Positions 29,901 through 41,900 of a DNA stretch of 64,000 nucleotides are shown piece by piece. The notes beneath the pieces were generated by a model that made no database searches, was not told where the DNA came from, and saw only the letters and a program-made list of their open reading frames with translations. Origin of the DNA: Sitta carolinensis (Eukaryota > Chordata > Aves > Passeriformes > Sittidae); NCBI GenBank assembly GCA_032173965.1, contig JAVUNC010000006.1, positions 19,276,370 through 19,340,369 of the forward strand. Reading direction: 5' to 3'. Each line of letters begins with the position of its first letter. The stretch's first letter is position 1. A program made the position numbers and the translations under genes.

Positions 29901-32900
29901 TTATTATTGGCTGTAAGCACCTCATGAGGGAAATCAGAACAGAAGATCCCTTTTGGCTCCAGGGAATATAAATATAAGGAATAAAAATAGCTGGAAATGG
30001 AAGGAAACCCAATTAAGTTTGGGAAGAACCAGACTGGTTTTTTTTTTTTTTGGAAAATGAAACAGCTGAATGGAAGAACTTGGGCAGAGACAGAATTCCT
30101 CAAATCTCTGTGATCAGATGATTTTAGGGGGAAAAATGGCATTAAATTGAATTGTAATAGAGCAGCAAATTAAAAAAACAACCCTAAAAAGCAGAGAGAT
30201 CCACAAAAGAGATAAAATTAAACCAATGTCAATTCAAAAATGAAATTTTCCAGGAAAAATGCAATCAGAGTTGATTAAACAATTCCAGCTCATTGTCATT
30301 AAATCAAGGACACTCAAATCAAGCCATGGAAATGAAATTGTTTTAATCCCAAATCCAGCAGGCTGGAAAATCCAGGGGGAGCCACCAAAAAAATGGGGAA
30401 TAAATGAGATTTTGGAGCACCCACCAAAAAAATGGGGAATTAACAGGGTTTTTGAGCACCCGCTGAAAAAAATGGGGAATAAACAAGATTTTTGAGCACA
30501 CATCAAAAATAATGGGAATAAATGAGGTTTCTGAACACCTACCAAAAATAATTGGGAATAAATGAGATTTTCAAGCTCCCACTAAAAAAAATGGGGAATA
30601 AACAAAATTTTTGAGCACCCGCCAAAAATAATGGGGATTAAAGGAGATTTTTGAAAACCCACCAAAATAATGGGGATTAAACAAAATTTTCGAACACCCA
30701 CTGAAAAAAATGGGGAATAAATGAGATTTTGGAGCACTCACCAAAAATAATGGGAGATTTTTGAGCATCCACCAAAAATAATGGCGAATAAACAGGATTT
30801 TTGAGCAACCACCAAAATGATGGGGAATAAATGAGATTTTGGAGCAACCACCAAAGATTGGGGATTAAACATTTTTGAGCACCCACCCAAGTAATGGGAA
30901 ATAAACAAAATTTTTGAGCACCCACCAAAAAAAAATGGGGAATAAACAGGATTTAAACCCACTGTGAACCTGCAAGGACTGAGAGTTTTAAACAGGAATT
31001 CTGGGTTATTAATTCCCTCTGTACCTGCATCTTTTTTTTCCATTTAAAAAAAAAAAAAAAAAAAAAAAGCAGGAAAAATGGATTTCCCAAACCAGGAAAA
31101 GCAGGCTTTGATGCCAAAGGGCAGCTGACGTGCTCGACGTGGAATAATTGTTACAAATTGGGAGTATTAACATCTTAAGTCAGTAATTATTGGTTTCATA
31201 ATCCCAAACCTAATTAATGCTCGTTCCGCCACTTTTTAAAGGACAGGAACTTAATTTTGTGGAATTAATGAACAACAAAGTGGGTTAGGAAAGTCTGGGT
31301 TTAGAGCACATCCATCTCTGCTTGGTGAAATTTTTCCAGAGGCTCCTTCAAAAGGTTTAAATAAATCCCTGTTAAAAGTGAAAATGGGAATTAACTGAGT
31401 GTAAATAATGAGGAGGGGCTCCTGGTGAGACCCCACTGCTCTCCCCCTGCATTATTCTGGATTTTAATTGGTCTAAAAGGAGAATAAAAATATTTGAACA
31501 GGGAAGAAAAGAAGCAGTTGATTGTTTCCTCATTTCTAATAAACAAGGGATCGCAGAGCGGGCGGATCTGAGGGTTGGAGGATTTCCCCTGTGAGGAAAG
31601 CTTGGGAGAATTGGGATTGTTTATGGAAAAGGCTCCAGGGAGAGCTCAGAGCCTGGAGGGGTCCAGGAGAGCTGGGGAGGGACTGGGGACAAGGGATGGG
31701 GGCACAGCACACAGGGAATGGATGGGAACTGGGAAAGGGGAGATTGGGAATTGGGAATTCCTGGCTGGACAAGGAAGGACAAAGCCAGGAGAGCATCCCG
31801 AAAAAACACCAAAATAGGGAGAATCTGGGACTGAGGAGAAGCAGAGCCAGGAAATGTTGGTGTGGGAAATCCGGGGTTGGAGCAAGGAGTGTCCATGAAA
31901 AAATGAAATCAATCCCTGAAAGGGAAAGCTTTTAGGGAGATGGGCTCAGGGATTATTGCAGGACTGGAGGCAGGCTGGGAGGGCTGGGAATGTTCCCTGG
32001 AGAGGAGGAGAATCCAGGGAGAGCTCCGAGCCTGGAGGGGCTGCAGGAGAGCTGGGGAGGGACTGGGGACAAGGGATGGGGGGACAGCACCCAGGGAATG
32101 GATGGGAACTGCCAGAGGGCAGGGATGGGTGGGATATTGGGAATTGGGAATTCCTGTCTGGTCTGGAATTCCCAGATCGGCTGTTCCCTGGATCCCTGGA
32201 ATGCCCATGGCCTGGATCAGCCTGGGACAGTGGGAGGGGTCCCTGCAGGGGCTGGGTGGGATTTGAGGTCCTTCAATCCCAAAGCATTCCAGGATTCCAT
32301 GATAACCAGTGATAGGTTTCCTCCCTCCTATCCCATTTCTCTTCCAAAGTTCCCATTTCTTTTCCAGCCTCAAACTCCTTCTCATTAAAAACATCAGAGC
32401 AGGAACCAGTCCAGTGCTGCCCTGCAATCCCTGCTCTAAAAAAATTCCCATTTCCCCCCAGTCTGAATCCAGCAGAATATAAATACAGATTTTTCCCCCC
32501 TTAAAAATACTTTAGGGAAGAGAAATAATAGGAAAACTGGGACTGGAGGCCATAAATAACAGCCAGGGGATGAGGAGAAAGGGAGGCTGAGGAAGGAACT
32601 CCTGGAGGGAAACGAAGCTGACAAATCAAAGAGGAGAATCGACCTGGATGGAATATTTAGAGCCAAGCCTAAAGCCAGACAAGCTAAGCCTTTCTGCTGA
32701 GTGGATGGAATTCCCAGCCCATTCCAAGAGCAGAAGTTAAAATCCCATCCAGCCTGGAAAAGACCCTCAGGGGATCACCTAAACCCCACCCAGGGGGATG
32801 CTCCTCAGCCCTGCTCCAGCAGCTCAAATCCAACCAAAATGTTGTCACAGGATGGAAATGGAGCCAAATCCCAAGGAGCAGCCAAGATTTCCCTCCTTGG

Positions 32901-35900
32901 ATAATTGCATTTGCCTGCCCATCTGCCAAAATATCCCTTTCCCAGCATCTACCAGGTTTTTAAGGTTGTTTTAGCTGGATTTCAAATGGGGATAAAGATC
33001 CCAAGGATAATTAACCCTCAGCAGTTAATTAAAGTTGGTGTGGAGAGAAAGTGGGAACAAGGTTCAGGTTGGCTCCACCTGGATATCCATGGATGCTCTC
33101 CAGAGCCTGGAATTGCAGAGCCCTATGGAGGAGGATGGGGCTGGAGATGGAGGATGAGGAAAAACCTGTCAGAATCTGCATTTCATTAATTGTGCCACTC
33201 TAATTATCCAAAATTAGGGAGAGTCACACGAGCGGAGGACCTTGGAATTCTCTGCTGGGAAAGTGGGGAGGGATTGGGATGGAATTCCCAGAGAAGCTGT
33301 GGCTGCTCCTGGATCTCTGGGAGTGTCCCAGGCCAGGCTGGACATCGGGGCTTGGAGCAGCCTGGGATAACAGAAGTCTAGAGGGGATTTAAGACCCAGC
33401 CTCGATCATTCCAGGATTTTATCAAGTGCAGAAGAGCCAAAGAGCAAAATCTCTGCCCTCAAGGAGTGGCCAGGCATTGCAGGAGACTGCCCAGGGAATG
33501 GTGGAATCCCCATCCCTGGGAATTCCAGTTCACAAGGAGAACAGATTGAACAGTTGTGTTAAATGATGATTTAAAACATGATTTAACATGATTTAGAATT
33601 TGATTTGAAACATGATTTAACAGTTGGGGGGGGATTCAGAGGTTGGACTTGAGGATCTTGGGGTTTTTTTTTCCAACCATTATTCTCAAATAATTCTGCA
33701 TTTCTGGTGGGATCAGCCCCACCAACCCCCTCCTCACCTTCACGAGGCTCTGCCCTCAAAACCAACCCCACGCAGGGAATTCTCCAGGAGCCCAATATTC
33801 CAGTCAGGAACGGCGAATTTAAACCTTAAACTCAGCTCTTTCTATAAACCAGACCAATTTCGATGCCTGTTTATAGATTCCTGTAAACAGAGGGAATTTG
33901 GGAGCCGGGAAAAGGAGCTGTCTCTGCACTCCAGGGATATTTACAGCATCAATTATCCCGAATTTCATTCTGACACCCATCTCGGGCTGATCTAACCACA
34001 GCCATTAGAGCCAGTTCTAATTTAGGAAAGGAACGGGGTAGAAAAGGCATCCAAACAACTTCCTGGAACTTTTCCTGGAGTTTGTCCCAGCAGGAAAAGG
34101 AAATCTGCACCCACAGCCAGGTGATGCTGTGGAATTGTGGGCTTTATTCCTGAGTTAAAAATTCCTGATATCGGGAAGATCCTGAGGAGCAAATTCTTCA
34201 AGGAGCTTCCTCGGCAGCACTCCAGGGTCAGTTAAACATCAACATCATGGAATAGGAATCAATTCCCCATGGGAATTCTGCATTTCCAGTCCTCCAGACA
34301 GGGTTGATTTTCACTTGGAATTTGCCCCAGCAGGATGGGGATTAACCAGGATGGATTCACCAGGATGGACTTAACCAGAATGGATTCCACCAGGATGGAT
34401 GATTTAACCAGGATGGATTCAACCAGGATGGATTCGCCAGGATGGGTCAGTTATTAATTTTAATTGGTGACCCAAAGGGTTTTGGGTTTGGATTTTGGGT
34501 TTCACCTCCAAGGGAACCAAGGGCGTTTGGTGGAATTCGGGGTGAGAAATGGGAATTTCCAGCCAGAGCTGGGAGAGACCAAACCCAGGAAACAAGGACA
34601 GAAAATCATCTCCTACAGAAATCACCCCTGGTGGGTTTGGGAGGGTTCATTCCCTCCCCCTGAAGGAAATAGGGATTTCCAAAAGGAATTATCCAAGGAA
34701 ATCAAGGAGATGAGGGGAAAAGTTATGAGTACAGGGAAGGACAGGAAAAGGGAGAATGGATTTAAGGAGATTTGGGTGGGATATTGGGAATTGGAGATTC
34801 CTGGCTGGGCTGGAATTGCCAGAGCAGCTGTGGCTGCCCCTGGATCCCTGGAATGCCCAAGGCCAGGCTGGACACTGGGATTGGAGCAGCCTGGGATGGT
34901 GGGAGGGGTCCCTGCCATGGAAGAGTCTGGAATGGGATGGGATTTAAGGTCCCTTCCATCCCAAACCATCCCAGGATTCTGGGAATGCTCCCAAAGCAAA
35001 TTTTGCACTCCAGAGTCCAGAGGAGGCTCCAGGATGATCCAAGGGATGGAGCAGCTCTGCTGGGAGAGCTGGGAATGTTCCCCTGGAGAGGAGGAGACTC
35101 CAGGGAGAGCTCAGAGCCCCTGGAGGGGCTACAGCAATCCCAATCCTTCACATTTTTCATCACAATCCCAATCCTTCACATTTTTCCCTGCAATCCACAT
35201 CCTTCACATTTTCGCTCCAATCCCAATCCTTCACATTTTTCTCCACCATCCAAATCTTTCACATTTTTCCTGGCATTCCAAATCCTTCACATTTTTTGTC
35301 ACAATCCAAATCCTTCACATTTTTCACTCCAATCCAAATCCCCCACATTTTCCTTGCAATCCCAATCCTTCACATTTTTCACCGAAATTCAAACATTTCT
35401 TATTTTTCACCACAATCCAATTCCTCCACATTTTCCCTGCATTCCCAATCCTTCACATTTTTCCCTCCAATCCCAATCCTTCACATTTTTCATCACAATC
35501 CCAATCCTCCACATTTTCACCCCAATCCCAATCATTCACATTTTCAGCCTAATCCAAATCCTTCACATTTTTCATCACAATCCAAATCCTTGGCATTTTT
35601 TAGTCACAATCCCAACCCTCCACATTCCCCCCTGCAATCCCAACCCTTCCCATTCTCCCAACCATAAAACCTCCCCAAACCCGCAGCATCCACCGTTAAA
35701 TCCAGGATTCTCAGGGAGCCGAGAATTTCCTGGGAGCAGCGGACATTCCCAGGCATTCCCGAAGGAGCAAAGGCAGAATTCCAAGGATTTACTCACAGTA
35801 CACATCCACACGGATGGATTTGATGGCCGGGGAGCCCAGGCCGTTCTCAGCCTTGCAGTAGTAGCGGCCTCCCTGGTGTCTCTGGATGTTGGAAATCCGC

Positions 35901-38900
35901 AGGGTTTCATTGAAGACACTGGAATCTTGGAATCTGTCAGAGGCACTTCCTGCTGTTTTGGTCCACCTGATCTGAGCAAGCACCAAAAACCAGGATTACT
36001 TTAGGTCTGGAAAATGGAAGAGTCTAAAACTCGGCCCAAAACCAGGCATTGAATCCTGGTCTGGAAAATGGGCAGAGTCTAAGTCTTGGTGACAAAATCT
36101 GGATATTTACGTCTGGAAATGGGACAGTCTAAAACATGTGCCAAAATCCAGGATAATTTATATTGGAAAACGGAACAGTCTAAAACTCAGCGCCAAACTC
36201 CAGGTAATTGAATCCTGGTCTGGAAAATGGGCAGAGTCTAAAACTTGGTGCTGAAATCCGGGATAATTTACATCTGGAAAATGGGAACAGTCTAAAACTC
36301 GGCACCAAATCCAGGATAATTGAATCCTGGTCTGGAAAATGGGCAGAGTCTAAAATTTGGTGCCAAAATCCAGGATAATTTACATCTGGAAAATGGGAAG
36401 TGTTAAAATTCGACATTAAAAACTAGGATAATTTAGGTCTGGAAAATAGGTACAATCTAAAACTCAGCCCCAAAATCCAGGATAATTTACATCTGGAAAA
36501 TGGGAACAGTCCAAAACTTGGCACCAAAACCCTGGAAATTTTAGGTCTGGAAAATGGGAACAGCCTAAAACTTGGTGCCAAAATCCAGGATAATTAGGGT
36601 CCGGAAGTTTGGCATAGTCTAAAACTCAGCAACAAAATCCAGGATAATTTAGGTCTGAAAAATGGGCAGAGTCTAAAACTTGGTGCCAAAATCCAGGATA
36701 ATTTAGGTCTGGAAAATGGGAACTGTTAAAATTCAGCATTACAACCCAGGATAATTTTGGTCTGGAGGATGGGCACAATCTAAAACTCGGCACCAAAATC
36801 CAGGATAATTTAGGTCTAGAAAATGGTCAAAGTCTAAGACTCAGCCCCAAACCATGGGATTTCTGTGAGTGGCACCAGGATTTCACCTCGGATGACTCAG
36901 AAAATTCCCAAGAAACTCATGGCTCACGGGAACAAACACTTCACCCAAGAGTCCCTGAGGATTTGCATTTCATGGAATCCAGGAATGGTTTGGGTTGGGA
37001 GGAGTTTTAAGATTCCTGCCACAGGCAGGAACTCCTCCCACCAGCCCAGGTTGCTCCAAGCCTTGAACATTCCCAGGGATTTTTGATCTGTGGGATTTGA
37101 GGCTGCCTGTGCTGGGTCTGGGAGGAGAAATTAATTCATATTTACTTTTTTTTTTTTTTTCTGACGGTTTTCTTATTTTGGTAATTGTAGAATCATGGAA
37201 TGGTTTGGGTGGGAATGGACCTTAAATCCCATCCCATTCCAGCCCAGGGACACCTCCCGTGGTGCCAGGGTACTGCAGTTCTCCAGGGGAGCTGGAGAGG
37301 GACTGGAGAGAAGGGATGGAGGGACAGCACACAGGGAATGGATGGAAACTGGGAAAGAGGAGATTGGGGTGAGAGATTGGGAATTAGGAATTCCTGCCTG
37401 TGAGGGTGAGGAGGGGCTGGGATAGAATTCCCAGAGCAGCTGTGGCTGCTCCTGGTTCCCTGGAATGTCCCAGGTTGGACACTGGGGCTGGAGCAGCCTG
37501 GGGTGGTGGGAGGGGTCCCTGCCATGGAAGGAGTTGGACTAAGATGGTTTGCAAACATCCCTTCCAAGCCATTCCAGGATTCCATGGAAAGAACTGGGAA
37601 TGGGGAGGTGATCCCAGTGCTCACCAGTGCTCCATGCCAGTCCCACCACTGCTCTGAATTCCCGCTGAACCAAAAAATTCACTTTTGTTCCATAAACCGG
37701 AAAACAATCACAGTAGGAATTCCCCATTCCCTCCACCTAAAGCTTCTACAAAATTCCCTTGGATTAAAATCCAAGGAAAGGGCCACCACTGATCTGTGTC
37801 CCCAAGTGCCACACCACAGGGATTTTAGGTCCCTTCAGGAGTGGTGACCCCACCACTGCCCCAGGGCAACTTTTTCCATTGAATTTTTCCTTATTTCCAA
37901 TGTAAACCTGCCCTGGCACAACTCGAGGCCAATTCCCGGGAAACAGAACCTCGGGAAGAGGTGGGATATCAAGGAAAGATCTGGAGAAAAACCACAGAAC
38001 TCACTAAAATAACAAAAATTTCCTCAGGAAAGCAAGGGATAAGCTCAGCAATGGCACAATATCCAAGGAAAAATCAGGGAATGAAATCAACAGCTTTAAA
38101 ACACCCAGGGGGGAGCGGAAATCGATTGTGGATCAATTTCCAACATAAAAGGCAAAGTTAAGGAAGGAACAAAATCAGGAATCACTTCCTGCTGCCTCAA
38201 ATATTTATGCAAAACGTCTTCGACTCATGATGTTCCATTAAATCCGAGTCAGCACTTCCAGAGGAATTTTCTGGGAATGCTGGGTGTCTCAGGATGGACC
38301 CCGGGATGGGAAATCTCCTCCTCACCACCAGGGTCAGCCCCATTAAACCATTCCCAGGTTTGGGATTTCCACCACCCCACCGCCACCAGTGCCCCACCCT
38401 CAGTGTCCAAAGGTGTAAATCCCAATTTTTCCCTAAAAATCATTGATTATTCCAAGTTTTCCCTGGGATGTTCCTCCCTGGTCTTCCCTCTGGGATCCCA
38501 GTTTACCCCATCCCGGAGGTGATGCCTTCACCCACTTTGGGGATGGGATGTTTGGAGGATGGAGAGCTTTGGAGCTGCTCCCTCCCATCCCAAGCAGGCC
38601 TGGGAAACCAGGAGCCAGCAGCTCCCTGTTCCCAGCGGGATTTGTTTCCCCCAAGAGCAAAAAAGGCATCAAAACATGTTTGTGTCATTAAATCCAAACG
38701 CTGGAGTCTAAACAGAGAAGGGAAATGCCTTAAACAGGGAATTTTTTTCCACTTGAAATTCACTCCTCGGAGCAGAATCATGGTTCAAAGTGACAAAGCT
38801 GTGGTGAAACCCAGGCAGTTCAAATTGAGACTTTTTTTTTTTCCCTCTAAAAACGATTTCAGCTGTTGTTGCTGCTTTTCCTTCTCCCCATCTCCTCTCA

Positions 38901-41900
38901 CTTAACTCCCCTGGAAAACCCTTGGGAAAACCAGGGAAGCAGCTCACAGAGCATTCCCGAAATGCTGTCAAAGATGACAAGGACTCAACTGAGCTCCACA
39001 CGAGGAAATTTCTTCTCAAATCTTTCAGCAATAAAACCCTGGATTCCATTGCCTGTCACAGCCCGTTAGGGGAGGGATTTTGGGACTGACACGAAGATTT
39101 GGGGCTGGGAAGTGTCACCAATAAAGGAACCCAAATAAAAACCCCAAACAAACAAAAAAAGGGAAACTAAACCAACCCAGCCCTCCTTCAAAAACCCCAG
39201 TTTGGTTTTTGGGACATTCTTGTCCCTCGTAATTTCACAGAATGATGAAAGTTGGAAAAGTCCTCCAGGATCATGGAGTCCAACATGGCCCTGCCAAGGC
39301 CAGCACTGCCCCGTGTGCCCAGGTGCCACCTGCACAGGGATTCCAACCCCTCCAGGAATGGGCACTCCACCCTGGGCCTGTGCCAGCCTGCACAACAAAT
39401 TCAGGACAGAAATGTTCCCAAATATCCAATCTACACCTCCTGGAATCCCTGAGGCTGGAAAATCCCTGCAGGAGCAGAGTCCAGCTGTGCCCAGAGCTCT
39501 GAGTGCCACCTGCAGGGGACACCTCCAGGGATGGGAACTCCAAACCAGAGGACAGATATTCATGGAATCATGGAATCAGGAAGGTGGGAAAAGACCCCCA
39601 AGTTCATCCCAGCATCCCCAGCCCTGCCAAGGCCACCACTGCCCCGTGTGCCCAGGTGCCACCTGCACAGGGATTCCAACCCCTCCAGGAATGGGCACTC
39701 CACCCTGGGCCTGTGCCAGCCTGCACAACAAATTCAGGACAGAAATGTTCCCAAATATCCAATCTACACCTCCTGGAATCCCTGAGGCTGGAAAATCCCT
39801 GCAGGAGCAGAGTCCAGCTGTGCCCAACCCAGTGATCCAACCCCCAAATTCCCAGTGATCCAAACCCTAAATGTCAATGATCCAAACCCTAAATCTCCCA
39901 GAGATCTAAACCCTAAATCTCCCAGTGATCCAAAACCTAAAACTCAATGATCCAAACCCTAAATTTTCCAGTGATCCAAACCCCAAATCTCCCAGTGATC
40001 CAAACTCTAAATCTCCTGGGGATCTAAACCCTAAATCTCAAAGATCCAAAACTTAAATGTCCCCCTGATCCAAACCCTAAATCTCCCAGTGATCCAAACA
40101 GGAAATCTCAAAGATCCAAACCCCAAATCTGCCTGGATTCAAACCCCAAACCTCCCAGTGATCCAAACCCTAAACTTGCCAGTGATCCAAACCCCAAAAC
40201 TCCCAGTGATCCAAACCCTAAATATGAAAGAGCCAAACCCTAAATCTCCCAGAGATCCAAACCTTAAATCTCCCTGTGATCCAAACCCTAATTCTCAGAG
40301 ATCCAAACCATAAATCTCCCAGTGATCCAAACCCTAAACTTGCCAGTGATCCAAACCCTAAATCTCCCAGTGATCTAAACCCTAAATCTCAAAGATCCAA
40401 AACTTAAATCTCTCTGTGATCCAAACCCTAAATTTTCCAGTGACTCAAACCTTAAATTTGAAAGATCGAAACCCTGAATCTCCCCATGATCCAAACCCTG
40501 AATCTCCCAGTGATCCAAACCCTGAATCTCCCAGTGATCCCATCAGCTGTGCCATATTTTCCCCCCATAGGATTTATGGATTATAGGATATAAATAGGGT
40601 TATTTCCCCCCCATCCCTCCCCATGCTCTCGCTGATCCCAAAATGGGAGCGAGCTCCGGAGCTGCCACCGGGTTCAGCTGTGGTGACAAAGAAAGGAACT
40701 GACATTTGGGTTTGTGGGAAAAGTGAGAGAACTGGGAAGGGGGAGCAGGGAAAAATGGGAAAAGGGTGGGAATCTCCATAAGAGGGATTTGGCAGCTCAG
40801 CTTGGAAGGAGCAGCAGCTGCTGAGAATGAGGCACAGATCCTGCTAAAAACTCCCTGATTCCTTAAAAAATCAGATATTCTGTATGAAATATTCCTTAGG
40901 AAATCAGGAATCCAAGTAACTGGCTGAACAAGGGTTATTTGTTTGGGATTTTCCCTAAAAAAAATCTCTTTTTCCTTTCAAATGAACAGGTCCTGAGGGT
41001 CACAGAGTATTAGAAAATGTGATGGCACAAAATTCCGGGATCTAAACACATTCCAAAAAGGAGATTATTACTTGGTGGGAATTTAATCCATCCACGCCTT
41101 CTTACCCCACTCATTGGATGCAACTTTTCCCTCAGGGAATTCCCAACCATCAGTCTGAGCACATCCTGCCTGCACACTCCAGGTGTTGGTGACAGGACAA
41201 GGAATGGGTGGGATCAGTCAGGATGGAAATTCCAAAGATTTTGACTCAATGTTTCCACGTTTTTTGGTCCATGAACAGTGATTTTCCCTTTTTTTCTACA
41301 GGATAACTTGGCAAAATCTCCTCCAGGCAGGAAAACGCCTCAAACAATGTTAAAAAAAACCCTGGAAAAAGCTCAAATCTCTCCTTCCCTGAACCTGTCA
41401 CGGCTTGAAAAGATTCCAGCAATTCCTTTGTTCCGGGAAAAGGAATTGGAAAGGTGTTGGCATGCCACTGGCTGAGATTCCTGCTCATTTCCAATTCCAG
41501 CAGAAGAAAAGCTCGGCAAACTCCAGTAATCCCAAATAGCATCATTCAGGTCTTGTGGAGCTCCTGGCACACATTCCAACGACTCCCACGAGTGCCAAGG
41601 AGCGGAATCTGGGAACGCTTCCCACATTTCAGGAGAATTGCAAGGAGATGTAAAGGGAGAAAATAAAATAAAAGCCTGGATCAGCTTGCAGCTAGGAATA
41701 AAACCAGGATTGAGGGCTGGGATTAAAGCTTTGGAAATGCAGGGTTAAGGGAATCGGCAACAGTGGGAATTTCCAAAGGGAAGAGAGTTAAAAATCAAGG
41801 AATTTTAAAACCGGACAAAGTTAAAAGGAAAGGGGACAGCCACGAACTCAGAGCCAACCCAAACCATTCCAGGATTGCTAATCCAAACCATTCCAGAATT

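Larger units (their letters stand above)
21857..35796 (-). other. MDGA2 intron C (13.9 kb)
   Basis: Phase 1 intron between Ig1 and Ig2 exons. Mostly CR1 fragments and tandem arrays. Stretches with nothing recognised: 21860-22480, 23475-24325, 25660-26290, 26460-27470, 28160-28980, 32320-33255 and 33430-34315. 29700-29890 is simple A/T-rich sequence. Confidence 0.88.

Noticed and set aside
29695..31070. Possible retrovirus or processed pseudogene near the poly-A run
   Set aside because: No gag/pol-like reading frame, no LTR pair and no gene body next to the A run.
39836..40542. Interstitial telomere (CCCTAAA)
   Set aside because: Vertebrate telomeres are CCCTAA; here the heptamer is only part of a 24-bp unit and never occurs in tandem by itself.
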